Positions 8,501 to 17,774 of a stretch of DNA of 64,000 nucleotides are shown piece by piece (the first letter of the stretch is position 1; each line of letters opens with the position of its first letter). The stretch spans positions 62,001 through 126,000 of the forward strand of contig CANIWM010000004.1 of assembly GCA_947471505.1 (NCBI GenBank). The letters are read 5' to 3'. The notes beneath the pieces are model-generated. The model saw only the letters and a list, made by a program, of their open reading frames with translations. It had not been told where the DNA came from and did not search any database. Source of the stretch: Chthoniobacteraceae bacterium (GTDB lineage Bacteria > Verrucomicrobiota > Verrucomicrobiia > Chthoniobacterales > Chthoniobacteraceae). The position numbers were made by a program, and so were the translations under genes.

Positions 8501-11500
8501 CGATACGCTCACCGCTATCGCCATCGCGCAGCCGACGCACGGGACGCTCGGGCTGAATCCTGACGGCGCATTTTTCTACGCACCGACAGCGGGCTACATC
8601 GGGCCGGACAGCTTCACCTACCGCGCGAGCGACGGCACGTTGCAATCCGCAGTGACGACGGTGAACTTGCAAGTCGGCATCGACCCGAAGGTGGTCGTGA
8701 TTAACGAAATCATGTATCACCCAGCGTCGAACAACGACCTCGACGAATACATTGAGCTGCATAATACCGGCACGGGGCCGATGGATTTGACGGGCTGGCA
8801 GTTCACCAAAGGCGTGGATTTTGTCTTCCCGGCAGTGACGATTCCGGCAGGCGGCTATCTCGTCGTCGCAGCGAATGTGGCGAGCTTTAACGCGGCTTAC
8901 GGCAGTGTGCCTCTCATCGTCGGCGGCTGGACGGGCTCGCTGGCGAATGGCGGCGAGACGATTCGTTTGCAGTATCCAGACTCCTCTTCCTCCGATGGCT
9001 TGAGCGAGGTGAATAAGGTCACTTACTCCAAGGAAGGCGACTGGGGAAATCACCGCGTTTACACCGACCCGACGAGCGTTGCGAATCCGCCGGAGACTGG
9101 CTGGGAGTGGCAGACGCGGGCGGATGGATTGGGCGATTCGCTGGAACTAATTAACCCGGCGCTGCCCAATACGAATGGCCAAAACTGGACCAAGCGCGAG
9201 ATCGGCGCGACGGGCAACCAACGCACACCAGGTGGAGCGAATACGGATATTACGCTGACGCCGACGCTGAACAGCGCGCCGCTCATTTCCGGCGTGAAGC
9301 ATCGTCCAGAAATCCCGTTGCCCACGCAGACGGTAAACGTCACGGCAAAGCTCAAAGACGAACTGGCGACAGGCGTAACAGGGAAAGTCCTTTACCGAAC
9401 CTGGACGCCGAGCCAGAGCACGGCGGGCGGGAATTTCACCGAAGTCGTGATGGCGGATGACGGACTCCACGGCGACGGCCTTGCGAACGACGGCGAGTTC
9501 GGGGCCACGCTCCCGGTGCAAGTGGTGAATACGATTGTGGAGTTTTACGTGCAGGCAACGGACGGCGGAGCCCGCAGCCGCACATGGCCTTCGCCCACGA
9601 CCGTCGCTGGCGCACAGGGGGCGAACTGCCTTTACCAAGTGGATACCGAAACATGGACCAATCGCCAGCCGATGTACCGCCTCATTTCGACTGGGTTGGA
9701 CGAAAACGGATTCCTTCCCGCGAACTGGACCAAGGATTCGCAGGCTGCGATCAACGTCACTTTCATCGGCACGCACGGCGATGAGATTGAGGTCCATTAC
9801 CTCGGCGCACTCCGCGTTCGTGGCGCGGGGAGCCGCAGTAACGTCCCCCGCAATTGGAAGATGGAATGGGTCGCTGATGACCCATTCCACAACCAGACGC
9901 AGGGCAATTTCAACATCGCGTATTCCTATCTCCAGTATCTCGGCGCGCAGCTCATGAAGCAGGCGAATCTCCCGCATGAAGGCGCGATCCCGGTGCAGGT
10001 CCGCCTGAATCACACGAACTATGCGGGCAGCACGGGCAACGCCGCAAAATATGGCTACGGCATGTATGTCCACATGCAGCCCATCGGCGATAGCACTTAC
10101 ATGGACGAGAATTTCTCCACGGATAGCAGCGGGGATATTTATAAAAAAGTGCGCCTTGGTGCGACGAACTGGACCGTGCGGACGACGGGCTCGAATACGC
10201 CCGACTTCACCAACTACATCGCGGATGGCTGGGGCAAGCAATCGAACACCGCTGTGAATGATTGGAACACCCTTCACTCGTGGATGAAGGTCATCACGAC
10301 CAGCTACACGGAGGCGACGCTCGGGCAAGTCATTGACATAGACCAATGGTGCCGCTCGCTCGCGATGGCGACGATTTTGAACGACGCGGAGACGAACATC
10401 AGCAGCGGAGCGAACGACGACTTCGGTATGTATTTCGGCGTCACAGACCCCCGCGCGAAGCTGCTCATCCACGACTACGACACCATCCTCGGAGGCGGCG
10501 ATACCACCACGACGGCTACGGGCAACAACATCTACTCCATGATTGATCCGACCTTCGCGGCGGGAAATGCCGAGGTGCTCTCGCAGATGACGAACTTCTA
10601 CTCCGACCCGCAGATCAACCAGCGGCTCAAGGCCCAGTTCTTCGACTTGCTGAACACCGTTTTTCTCCCTGCGAATTTCAGCGCAACCGTGGACGAACAG
10701 TTGAGCGACTGGGTGAGCCCCGGCACTGGCAATGCGCTCCCGGCGGCATCGCGCGATGGGTTCAAAACCTATGCCGCTGCGCGCCGCACCTACATTCTGG
10801 GAATCATCAACGGCACGTTCTCCGCAGCGTGCAGCCTCGCGGCAACGAATGGCTTCCCGACCACGACGACGGCGACGACTACCGGACTCTCGGGCACTGT
10901 GAATTCCCTCACCACGCACAAGGTCACCGTGAACGATGTGCCAGTAACGCTGAATAACTATATCTCGGGCGGCAGCGGCAGCGGCACATGGACGGCAGGC
11001 AGCCTCGTCACGCTCAAGCCCGGCATCAACCAAGTCACCGTCCGCGCACTCGGGACGGGCGATGTGGTGCTCAACACGCAAGTGTTTGAAATCGTCTATG
11101 ACGACGCCTCAGTAGCCAGTGTCGCGGCGATTAACGGCAACACCGTCTGGACCGTTGCAGGCGGCCCTTACCGGGTCACCGCATCGCTGACGATTGATAA
11201 CGAGACATTGAGCATCGAGCCCGGCACCACTGTCTATGTGGACCAAGGCATGAGCATCAACGTCAGCGGCACAGGCCGCATTCTTGCGGAAGGAACAGCA
11301 GCGTTGCCGATTCTGTTTAGCAAGCAGCCGTCTGCCGCTGGGTCGTGGAACGGATTTTTCATCGACGAAGCGACGCAGGAATCGCGCTTCAGCCACGTCA
11401 TCATCGCCGACAACGGCGGCGTGGCAATCAGAGCTCAAACGGGCTCGCGCGTCGTTATTGATAACGTCACATTCCGCAATGCCGCCCAGCAATTCCTCTC

Positions 11501-14500
11501 GTTGAACGATAGCTCGTTCGTAGTCAGCAACACCACTTTCCCAGACTCCACCGCTGCGTTTCCGCCAGTATCCGGTTCAGGGGTGCTCGTCGGCGGCGAA
11601 GCGGTCGTGAAGGATTGCACATTCGGCAAGACGCTCGGCGCAAATGCGTCGCTCACTTTCTCCAACATGAAGCGACCTGGCCCAATCCTACAACTCTTGC
11701 GCAACACCTTCAACGGGTCGCAGGCCGACTTGGTCCAACTGAACGGCTGCGACGGCTGGCTAGAGGGCAACACCTTCCTCCACGCCCACAAAAACAGCGG
11801 CACGGTGAAAGCGAGCGCCATCGCGGGTGGCGCGTTTTTATCTCTCAAGAGCAACGTCACCATCATCCGCAACCTCATCTACGACTGCGACCACGCCATC
11901 ACCATGCGCGAGGGAAATGCAGCGGCTGTCGTGCAAAACACCATCGCCCACATCACGAACACCGGCGGCACCGACACCGCCTCGGGCGTGTTCAATTTTG
12001 CCGACGCAGCCGAGACTCCCGGCTCCGGCTTGATCGGCGAGGCCAACATCATCTGGGACGCCGCCGCGCTCACTCGCACTTACAACAGCGCACTCACCCT
12101 GCTAAACCTCGATAACAATATCCTCCCGGTCGCGTGGGCTGGCTCCGGCACCGACAACGTCGTCGCCGATCCGATGCTAAACCTCGCCAGCATTACTACA
12201 CCGGCCACCGCCACGGCTGCGCAAGTCGCCGCCGCATTTATCGCCGATGTCAATTCGCCCGCCATCGGCACCGGCATCCTCGGCGTCGCGGATCGCGGTG
12301 CCCTCATCCCGGTTGGCGTCCTCGTCGCTGGCGCTCCCGGATCACCCACGCCGCTCACGAATGCGCTCCTCATGTTTGGCCCGAATGGCGGCTTCGGTTC
12401 GTTCGCGGCGTACGGCTACACTCATTACCAAGCGGCTGTAGATGGCGGCGCATACGGCGCAGTCACCCCAATTTCCACATCGCTCAACCTCAGCGGCCTC
12501 AGCACAGGTCCACATACCGTTTCCATTCTCGGTAAAAACGACGCAGGAATCTGGCAAACCGCGCCCACCTCCGTTTCATGGACGGTGAACCCCGCCGCAA
12601 TCACCGTACGAATTAACGAAATCCTCGCCAACAACGTGAACGCTTACCCAGTCGGCACCACCCGACCCGACATGATCGAGCTCTACAACTACGGCACCCT
12701 CGCCGTGAACCTCGGCAATTGCAGCGTCAGCGACAGCCCCACGCTCCCGCAGAAATTCATCATCCCCGCCAATACGACGATCCCCGCAGGCGGCTACCTC
12801 ATCCTCCTCGGCAATATTGCGGACGCAAATCCCGGCATCCACATCGGGTTCGGGCTCGACGCCGATGGCGACACACTCTCGCTTTCCCCCCCCGGCGCTG
12901 TCATCGGCACCACGCCCGTGGATACCGTCACCTTTGGCCCGCAAATCGCCGACCTCTCCATCGGGAGAGTAGGCGTGAACCGCACATGGATGCTCACCAC
13001 CCCATCGCCGCTCGCTGCGAACACAGGAGTCCCCCTCGGTAGCAACGCCGGGCTGAAAATCAACGAATGGTGCGGAGCAAACGACTTCATCATCGCTGCC
13101 GACTTCCTAGAGCTTTACAACCCCGCCACACGCCCCGTGGCACTCGGCGGCATGTTCCTCAGTAACGACATCCAAGTTCCCAACCTGCACGTCATCGCCC
13201 CGCTCAGCTACATCGGCGCAGGAGGCTTCACACGATTCGTCGCGGATGGAGACATCACCGCTGGCGCGAACCACCTCTCTTGGTCCATCTCCCGCCTTCG
13301 CGAAACCATGCGCCTGCTCAACTCCTCCGGCACTCTTATGGACCAAGTCATCGCTGGCCCCGAGCGCCCCGATAGCTCCGAAGGCCGAGCGACAGACGGC
13401 TCCGTTACCCTTGCATACTTCAGTCTTCCGACGCCTGGATACTCGAACAACACCGTCCTCACCACACAGCAGGACTTACTCGATTTCCTCCGCATCACGG
13501 AGCTGATGTATAACCCAAGCGGCGGCACAAACGGGCCCGAGTTCATCGAACTCAAGAACACCAGCACCACCCTCACTCTCAATATCGGCGGCGTCCAGTT
13601 CACCAATGGCATCGACTACACCTTTCCCGCCAACACGACCCTCACGCCTGGCCAATTCATCGTCATCACCAGCAACCCATCTGCGTTCCAAACCGCCTAC
13701 GGCTTCGCCGCATTCAATGGCACCCCATACACCGGCAAGCTCGCCGATGGGGGAGAACGGGTCCGCCTGGAAATCTCCGGCTACCAACTCGGAATCCTAG
13801 ATTTCAGCTACTCCTCGTCGTGGTATCCGACGGCGAACGGTACCGGCGCATCCATCGAAATCATCAGCCCACTCGCCGACCGCTCCACATGGGACGTGAA
13901 AGAAAGCTGGCGCGTCACCGCCCCGAACCCCGGCCTGCAAGGCGTCTTCGGCGTCGTCGCGGGCGACGACTTCACCGTTTCACTCCCCGCCACCGCCTCG
14001 CTCACCGGCGTCGTTAGCTACGGCTCGCAAGTCCAAGGCAACGTCACCCTCGCATGGACCAAAGACAGCGGCCCCGGCAGCGTCGGCTTCTCCGCCCCGA
14101 CTGCGCTCACCACCACCGCCAGTTTTTCACTGCCCGGCAACTACGTCCTCCGCCTCACCGCCACGGGCACCACGACGGTCTTCGACACCGTGCTCGTCTC
14201 TGTAGATGAGGATTACACGAACTGGGCTACGCGCACCATCGGCTCCAACCCAGCCACCAACGGACTGCTCAACGACGCCGACAACGACGGCCTCAAAAAC
14301 ATCCTCGAATACGCCTTCGGCACCAGCCCCAACGCGCCCACTCCCGCGCTGCTCACCAGCTTCAACAGCGGCGGACTCTTCGCCGTCAGCTTCACCCGCT
14401 CTGCCACGGCCAACGTCACCTTCGCCATCGAAGTCGCCGATAGCATCAACGGCCCATGGACAAGCGACACCATCGTGACGAACCTCCAAAGCGACAACGG

Positions 14501-14588
14501 CATCCTGCAAACGTGGGTCGGCTACGACACGCGCCCCATCACCGCCAACACCCAGCGCTACATCCGCGCTCGCGTCACCGCGAACTGA
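5523..14588 (+). CDS. Giant secreted protein: cadherin-like repeats, lamin-tail domains, CotH-like domain, beta-helix
   Basis: A 3,021-residue exported protein from ATG 5523, where the signal peptide MIRTTLYFTALLSLLIGSAFA begins. Approximate order: seven cadherin-like/tandem-95 Ig repeats with G-V-L-x-ND-x-D motifs (22-1055), two of them interrupted by beta-sandwich inserts (42-214 and 402-587); lamin-tail domain 1 (1058-1220, VVINEIMYHP); an Ig-like domain; a CotH-kinase-like region (1380-1800; RVRGAGSRS, LLIHDYDTILGGG); a right-handed beta-helix (1880-2250); lamin-tail domains 2-4 (from about 2361, 2511 and 2655); a PKD/Ig domain; and a C-terminal module with DADNDGLKNILEYAFG (2895-3021). 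CotH-family domains are protein kinases in known cases, but activity here is not shown. A surface adhesion or matrix role is inferred. Codon choice drifts from GAT/GCG/ACG-rich in the 5' third to GAC/GCC/ACC-rich in the 3' third. Confidence 0.9.
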   Translation: MIRTTLYFTALLSLLIGSAFAVPVAVDDAFSTNEDTILSVSPTPFLGTDTFGTDLSGWTFINNIFPFTGTGGTSSNTWASAAGNPGGAAQLTRQYNGSNVGNTRTAGYSKGFTLPTAQTVRVTFDWRATITGAAATATATAQSRLTTSGAATSHTTFTGNGTSAWQTVTYTATLGAGAQTLQVGVVLSGNNVAGAAATVSFDNIKVEPLVGGGVLTNDTGGAISAALVANVTHGSLTLNADGSFLYTPTANYNGADAFTYTASDGTTASNVATVNLTVTAVNDAPVGANDTYSTNRNMTLTVPVGTGVLVNDTDIDTPAGSLTAVLISNAANGVATLNANGSFTYVPTTGFVGSDTFTYVVSDGALQSANTTVNINVIGVNTPVAVADAYTIVRNGSLTVTTTTPGTTLEDAVPFLATNWKYLDNGTDQGTAWRASNFVDTAWKTGTAELGYGDVPADEATIVDDNPTPGFNSADTNKYITTYFRKTFTVTDAHRVTNVAVSLKYDDAGIVYINGTQVLITPGITTGALFNALSSVSSENANMTVNLTLPASALVEGTNVLAVEIHQTLQTSSDISMDCKVALTKTIYAGILTNDSDAENDPFTANLVSNVTHGTLTLNPNGTFTYTPTAGYVGTDSFTYTANDATGPSAVTTVTYTMIAGPNQSPVVVADSYNATEDTTLTIAAPGVLANDSDGEGDTFTAAVVTGLSPANAGTLTLNANGSFSYVPATNFFGVATFTYRATDSVGAASSPATVTLNVAGVNDAPVGVADSFSTDVGVTLNAAAPGVLANDTDADADSLTAVLVSGLSPANAGTLTLNANGSFSFVPAVGFSGTTTFVYKANDGTVDSANTTVTIRINARPVANNDTYSATEDVPLTVSAAGVLANDTDAENDPLTAILVAAPNAAQGAVTLNANGSFTFTPAANFNGAATFTYKANDGVRDSTTNATVTLNVAAVNDAPVGVANSYVTPVSTSLTIFAASGVLANDTDPEGDTLTAIAIAQPTHGTLGLNPDGAFFYAPTAGYIGPDSFTYRASDGTLQSAVTTVNLQVGIDPKVVVINEIMYHPASNNDLDEYIELHNTGTGPMDLTGWQFTKGVDFVFPAVTIPAGGYLVVAANVASFNAAYGSVPLIVGGWTGSLANGGETIRLQYPDSSSSDGLSEVNKVTYSKEGDWGNHRVYTDPTSVANPPETGWEWQTRADGLGDSLELINPALPNTNGQNWTKREIGATGNQRTPGGANTDITLTPTLNSAPLISGVKHRPEIPLPTQTVNVTAKLKDELATGVTGKVLYRTWTPSQSTAGGNFTEVVMADDGLHGDGLANDGEFGATLPVQVVNTIVEFYVQATDGGARSRTWPSPTTVAGAQGANCLYQVDTETWTNRQPMYRLISTGLDENGFLPANWTKDSQAAINVTFIGTHGDEIEVHYLGALRVRGAGSRSNVPRNWKMEWVADDPFHNQTQGNFNIAYSYLQYLGAQLMKQANLPHEGAIPVQVRLNHTNYAGSTGNAAKYGYGMYVHMQPIGDSTYMDENFSTDSSGDIYKKVRLGATNWTVRTTGSNTPDFTNYIADGWGKQSNTAVNDWNTLHSWMKVITTSYTEATLGQVIDIDQWCRSLAMATILNDAETNISSGANDDFGMYFGVTDPRAKLLIHDYDTILGGGDTTTTATGNNIYSMIDPTFAAGNAEVLSQMTNFYSDPQINQRLKAQFFDLLNTVFLPANFSATVDEQLSDWVSPGTGNALPAASRDGFKTYAAARRTYILGIINGTFSAACSLAATNGFPTTTTATTTGLSGTVNSLTTHKVTVNDVPVTLNNYISGGSGSGTWTAGSLVTLKPGINQVTVRALGTGDVVLNTQVFEIVYDDASVASVAAINGNTVWTVAGGPYRVTASLTIDNETLSIEPGTTVYVDQGMSINVSGTGRILAEGTAALPILFSKQPSAAGSWNGFFIDEATQESRFSHVIIADNGGVAIRAQTGSRVVIDNVTFRNAAQQFLSLNDSSFVVSNTTFPDSTAAFPPVSGSGVLVGGEAVVKDCTFGKTLGANASLTFSNMKRPGPILQLLRNTFNGSQADLVQLNGCDGWLEGNTFLHAHKNSGTVKASAIAGGAFLSLKSNVTIIRNLIYDCDHAITMREGNAAAVVQNTIAHITNTGGTDTASGVFNFADAAETPGSGLIGEANIIWDAAALTRTYNSALTLLNLDNNILPVAWAGSGTDNVVADPMLNLASITTPATATAAQVAAAFIADVNSPAIGTGILGVADRGALIPVGVLVAGAPGSPTPLTNALLMFGPNGGFGSFAAYGYTHYQAAVDGGAYGAVTPISTSLNLSGLSTGPHTVSILGKNDAGIWQTAPTSVSWTVNPAAITVRINEILANNVNAYPVGTTRPDMIELYNYGTLAVNLGNCSVSDSPTLPQKFIIPANTTIPAGGYLILLGNIADANPGIHIGFGLDADGDTLSLSPPGAVIGTTPVDTVTFGPQIADLSIGRVGVNRTWMLTTPSPLAANTGVPLGSNAGLKINEWCGANDFIIAADFLELYNPATRPVALGGMFLSNDIQVPNLHVIAPLSYIGAGGFTRFVADGDITAGANHLSWSISRLRETMRLLNSSGTLMDQVIAGPERPDSSEGRATDGSVTLAYFSLPTPGYSNNTVLTTQQDLLDFLRITELMYNPSGGTNGPEFIELKNTSTTLTLNIGGVQFTNGIDYTFPANTTLTPGQFIVITSNPSAFQTAYGFAAFNGTPYTGKLADGGERVRLEISGYQLGILDFSYSSSWYPTANGTGASIEIISPLADRSTWDVKESWRVTAPNPGLQGVFGVVAGDDFTVSLPATASLTGVVSYGSQVQGNVTLAWTKDSGPGSVGFSAPTALTTTASFSLPGNYVLRLTATGTTTVFDTVLVSVDEDYTNWATRTIGSNPATNGLLNDADNDGLKNILEYAFGTSPNAPTPALLTSFNSGGLFAVSFTRSATANVTFAIEVADSINGPWTSDTIVTNLQSDNGILQTWVGYDTRPITANTQRYIRARVTAN

Positions 14589-14662
14589 TGCGGTCGATTT
14601 GTAAAATTGCGGTTCACACGGCTTGCACTCCGATTACCGGCTGATACCCTGCGCGACTTTTC

Positions 14663-17191
14663 ATGGAGTTTGTCGATTATAATACAGCCACCTGTCCTAC
14701 GTGCGGAATGCTCATTGATGTATCTAATGAGGATGTCTTCGCCAAGATTCATTGCGCCGGTTGCGGAACGTGGATGCGCGTACGGCAAATCTTCGCAAAC
14801 TTCGAGATTCAGGGGATTCTCGGCGAGGGCGGACAGGGAATTGTTTACCGTGCCATTGACCTAAAGCTAAACCGATCCGTGGCGATGAAAGTCATCCGCC
14901 GAGAGTTCAGCAAAGATGAGAACTTCAAGCGGCGCTTTGAAAGCGAGGCACAGATTACCGCATCGCTGAACCATCCGCATATCGTGAAGGTTTACTCCTA
15001 CGGTGAAGACCAAGGGATGATGTATCTCGCGATGGAGATGGTCGGGGCAGGAAGTCTGGACAGCCTGATGACCGACGGCGCGAAAGTCCCTGAAGACCGA
15101 GTATTGGAGGTCGGTATCCAGATCGCGCAAGGGCTGAAAGCGGGCCTAGAGAAAGGCCTCATTCACCGCGATATCAAGCCGGGCAATATTCTATTTGCCG
15201 ACGACCAGACGGCTAAGATTGTGGACTTCGGGCTCGCGATCCTTGTTGAGAAACAGCACGAAGAAGAGGGCGAGATGTGGGCGACTCCGTTCTACGTCGC
15301 ACCGGAAAAACTCGATGGGACGCCGGAAGATTTCCGGAGCGATCTCTACTCCCTAGCTGCGGCAATGTTCCATGCAATCGCGGGACGCCCCCCATTTATC
15401 ACGGAGTCGAACTCCATGTCGGAGCTCAAAAAAATCAAGAGCCGTCCCGTTCATTTGCTGAGCTTCGCGCCGGGGGTCTGCAATGCCACGGCGTTCGTCA
15501 TTGATAAGGCGCTGGCTGTCTCCCCCTCCGACCGATTTGATAGCTACGACGCTTTCATTGAAAACCTTCAATTCGCGCGTTCAGAACTCCGCAAAGGAAA
15601 GAGCCGTCCTCCGCGGCGTCTCGTCCTGTCCTCGGCGAGCAGTGGGAGTTGGATCACCTTTGCCGCAGTGGCTGCGGTTGTCGCAGGGGGCCTCTATTAT
15701 TGGATGCATCGGCCAGCATCCCTGCCTCCCGCAGCGATAGTCAAAGACGATAAGACCCCGAAGATCAGCCCTGAAGTCCGCTACGCCGAAGCTCGGCGCG
15801 ACATCTTGAGCGGAAAGCGCGAGCAAGCAGCCGCATCCTTCCGCGAACTCTTCGCCGACAATCGACTCGGTGAACCCCTCCACAGTTGGAGTGCCGTCCA
15901 CGAAGCACTCTCCGAATTCCTGCTTGGGCGCCCCGTCATCGGGCAAGAAGCTCTGAAGAAAATGGGCGAAGGGATTTCCCCCAATGCGCTCGGCATGGAT
16001 GAGGAAACGACCGCCTTCTTTACCCTCGTCGCGAAGCACGGCGCATCGAGTGAAGCGACGCCCGTCTCCGAAGCGGCGGCGTATAAAAAGGACGGGGTGG
16101 AAGCCCTAGGACTGCTCGTCATCGGACTCAAAAACTGGGAAATCGGCGCACACTCCGAGGCCGTGAAGTGGATGAGAGAATACCAAGCAGCGGCACCTTC
16201 TGGCCCTGCAACTTGGGCGGGTGAATACCGCAAAGTCGTCGTCAGCTACCTTGAAGACTTCACCCACTTCCAGACCGTCGCTGGTGATATCCGCGACTTT
16301 GAGCGCTCTCCTGAAAAGGCCGCCGCCGCACTCAAAAACGTCGCCGCAGTAAAGGCCAAGCTAAAGTCCGCCTCGCTCGTCGCCCTGCTCTCCGACTTGG
16401 AACGCGACAACACCAGCAAGATCGAAGCGGCCCTCGCCAACTACGCCGAGAACATGAAAAAGCAGCGCGCCGAACAAGAGCGCGCGGAGGAAGTCGCACT
16501 CACGGAAGTGAAAATGAAGCTCAAAGGCCTCTGCGAAAACTACCGCTTTGGCGAAGCCATCACCCTCATCAAAGGCGCAGAAATCACGCTCGAACAAAAC
16601 GCCGCCGAACGCGACTTGCTCGCACAGCGCATCACCTGGCTCGTCAACTTCAAGGAACAACTCATCAAAGACCTCTCCACCGCCGGCTACAACGCCCCTC
16701 TGATGAAAAAGAACGGCCAGCAAGTCGTCGGCGGCGTCGTCCGCGCAAACGATACTCAGCTCGACGTGAAGGTCGCTTTCGGCGTCCTGCCTATTCCATG
16801 GGCCGACCTGACTCCCGATAGCGTCATGGCCATGGCCGCCACCTTCCTCAAAGCGAACCTCCCCATCGACACCCTGGCAGAGCGCAACTGGCAACTCGGC
16901 GTCTTCGGCCTCTTCACCGGCAAGGTCAACGAGGGCGTCAAATTCATGGACGCCGCCGCAGCCGTCCGCGACGAATACCGAGTCCAGCGCGCCATGTTCT
17001 TCGAGAGCACCACGCAAGACCCAGCTCCTGCGCCTGCTCCGAAAACTCCAGCGGCTCCCGCGCCCGCGCCGGAGGCACCGATGGCCGAGGGAACTGAGAT
17101 GGCCAAAGCCCCGCTCAATCCCTCGAACCCGAACTCGCCCGCGACGACACAAATCAACCTCCGCCGCCCGAAGCCACCCGGCCAACCATAA
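14663..17191 (+). CDS. Transmembrane Ser/Thr protein kinase with N-terminal zinc ribbon
   Basis: An 842-residue Hanks-type kinase. Residues 11-34 hold two CxxC pairs (C11, C14, C31, C34), a likely zinc ribbon. The kinase domain spans about 46-310: glycine loop GEGGQG (54-59), ATP lysine K76 (VAMK), catalytic loop HRDIKPGN (168-175), DFG at 188-190 and an APE-type segment YVAPEKL. A single membrane helix follows (about residues 327-348, SWITFAAVAAVVAGGLYYWM). The remaining ~490 residues lie on the other side of the membrane; they are alpha-helical (GKREQAAASFRELFADN and similar TPR-like stretches) and end in a Pro/Ala-rich tail. The long outer part suggests sensing or scaffolding at the envelope. 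It starts 74 bp after the giant gene on the same strand and could be co-transcribed with it. Its targets may include the FHA protein at 3917-5233. Confidence 0.93.
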   Translation: MEFVDYNTATCPTCGMLIDVSNEDVFAKIHCAGCGTWMRVRQIFANFEIQGILGEGGQGIVYRAIDLKLNRSVAMKVIRREFSKDENFKRRFESEAQITASLNHPHIVKVYSYGEDQGMMYLAMEMVGAGSLDSLMTDGAKVPEDRVLEVGIQIAQGLKAGLEKGLIHRDIKPGNILFADDQTAKIVDFGLAILVEKQHEEEGEMWATPFYVAPEKLDGTPEDFRSDLYSLAAAMFHAIAGRPPFITESNSMSELKKIKSRPVHLLSFAPGVCNATAFVIDKALAVSPSDRFDSYDAFIENLQFARSELRKGKSRPPRRLVLSSASSGSWITFAAVAAVVAGGLYYWMHRPASLPPAAIVKDDKTPKISPEVRYAEARRDILSGKREQAAASFRELFADNRLGEPLHSWSAVHEALSEFLLGRPVIGQEALKKMGEGISPNALGMDEETTAFFTLVAKHGASSEATPVSEAAAYKKDGVEALGLLVIGLKNWEIGAHSEAVKWMREYQAAAPSGPATWAGEYRKVVVSYLEDFTHFQTVAGDIRDFERSPEKAAAALKNVAAVKAKLKSASLVALLSDLERDNTSKIEAALANYAENMKKQRAEQERAEEVALTEVKMKLKGLCENYRFGEAITLIKGAEITLEQNAAERDLLAQRITWLVNFKEQLIKDLSTAGYNAPLMKKNGQQVVGGVVRANDTQLDVKVAFGVLPIPWADLTPDSVMAMAATFLKANLPIDTLAERNWQLGVFGLFTGKVNEGVKFMDAAAAVRDEYRVQRAMFFESTTQDPAPAPAPKTPAAPAPAPEAPMAEGTEMAKAPLNPSNPNSPATTQINLRRPKPPGQP

Positions 17192-17194
17192 AGG

Positions 17195-17647
17195 TCACTC
17201 CCCGCCGCCCTGCTCCTCCATCTTCCGCAAAATATCCGTGCGATCCTCCACTTCCTCCCACACCTCGCTCGCCACATAAATCGGCGCTCCCTGCTGGATC
17301 GCCAGCGCGATGCTGTCGCTCGGGCGGCCATCGAGCTCGATGATCTTCCGTGCGTGCAACTCGTTCTCCGCGCTGATGATCAGCCGCGCAAAATACGTCT
17401 CGCTCTTCATGTCATTGATAATCACCCGCTCCACCTTCGCACCCAGCGCCGCCATCAAATGCCCCATCAAATCATGCGTCAGCGGGCGCTCCTTCGGCGT
17501 CTTGTTCATGAACATCGCAATCGCCGCACCGACGCCCTCATCCACATAGATGATGAAAACCTTCTGCTCAGTGCCGATAAAAACCGCACGCCCACTGTTG
17601 TAGGGCATGATCGCGCGGACTGTGACCGGAATAACGTTTTTGCTCAT
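17195..17647 (-). CDS. Bifunctional nuclease (BFN/DUF151) family protein
   Basis: A 150-residue protein with the DUF151/bifunctional-nuclease core: IINDMKSETYFARLII, then ELDGRPSDSIALAIQQGAPI, the diagnostic stretch of the family. Plant and bacterial relatives have been reported to have RNase and DNase activity, though the bacterial role is poorly defined. The protein is full length for the family (about 130-170 residues). It converges on the kinase gene, with 3 bp between the two stop codons. No signal peptide is present, so it should be cytosolic. Confidence 0.88.
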   Translation of the reverse strand: MSKNVIPVTVRAIMPYNSGRAVFIGTEQKVFIIYVDEGVGAAIAMFMNKTPKERPLTHDLMGHLMAALGAKVERVIINDMKSETYFARLIISAENELHARKIIELDGRPSDSIALAIQQGAPIYVASEVWEEVEDRTDILRKMEEQGGGE

Positions 17648-17774
17648 GCGGCGGAGGTAATGGACCGCGCGGGAAAATGCGAGCGAGAGTTGCGCGATGC
17701 CTCAATTCTCTCCCTCCCTGCGCCGACCCCCGCCCAGGAATCGCCGTGTTCCTCAAGTTGAGCCGCGTCCGGGG

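Noticed and set aside
7863-11081. Long leftward open frames of 396 and 644 codons opposite the giant secreted gene
   Set aside because: Arg/His/Val-rich translations without motifs, fully antisense to a recognisable multi-domain protein.
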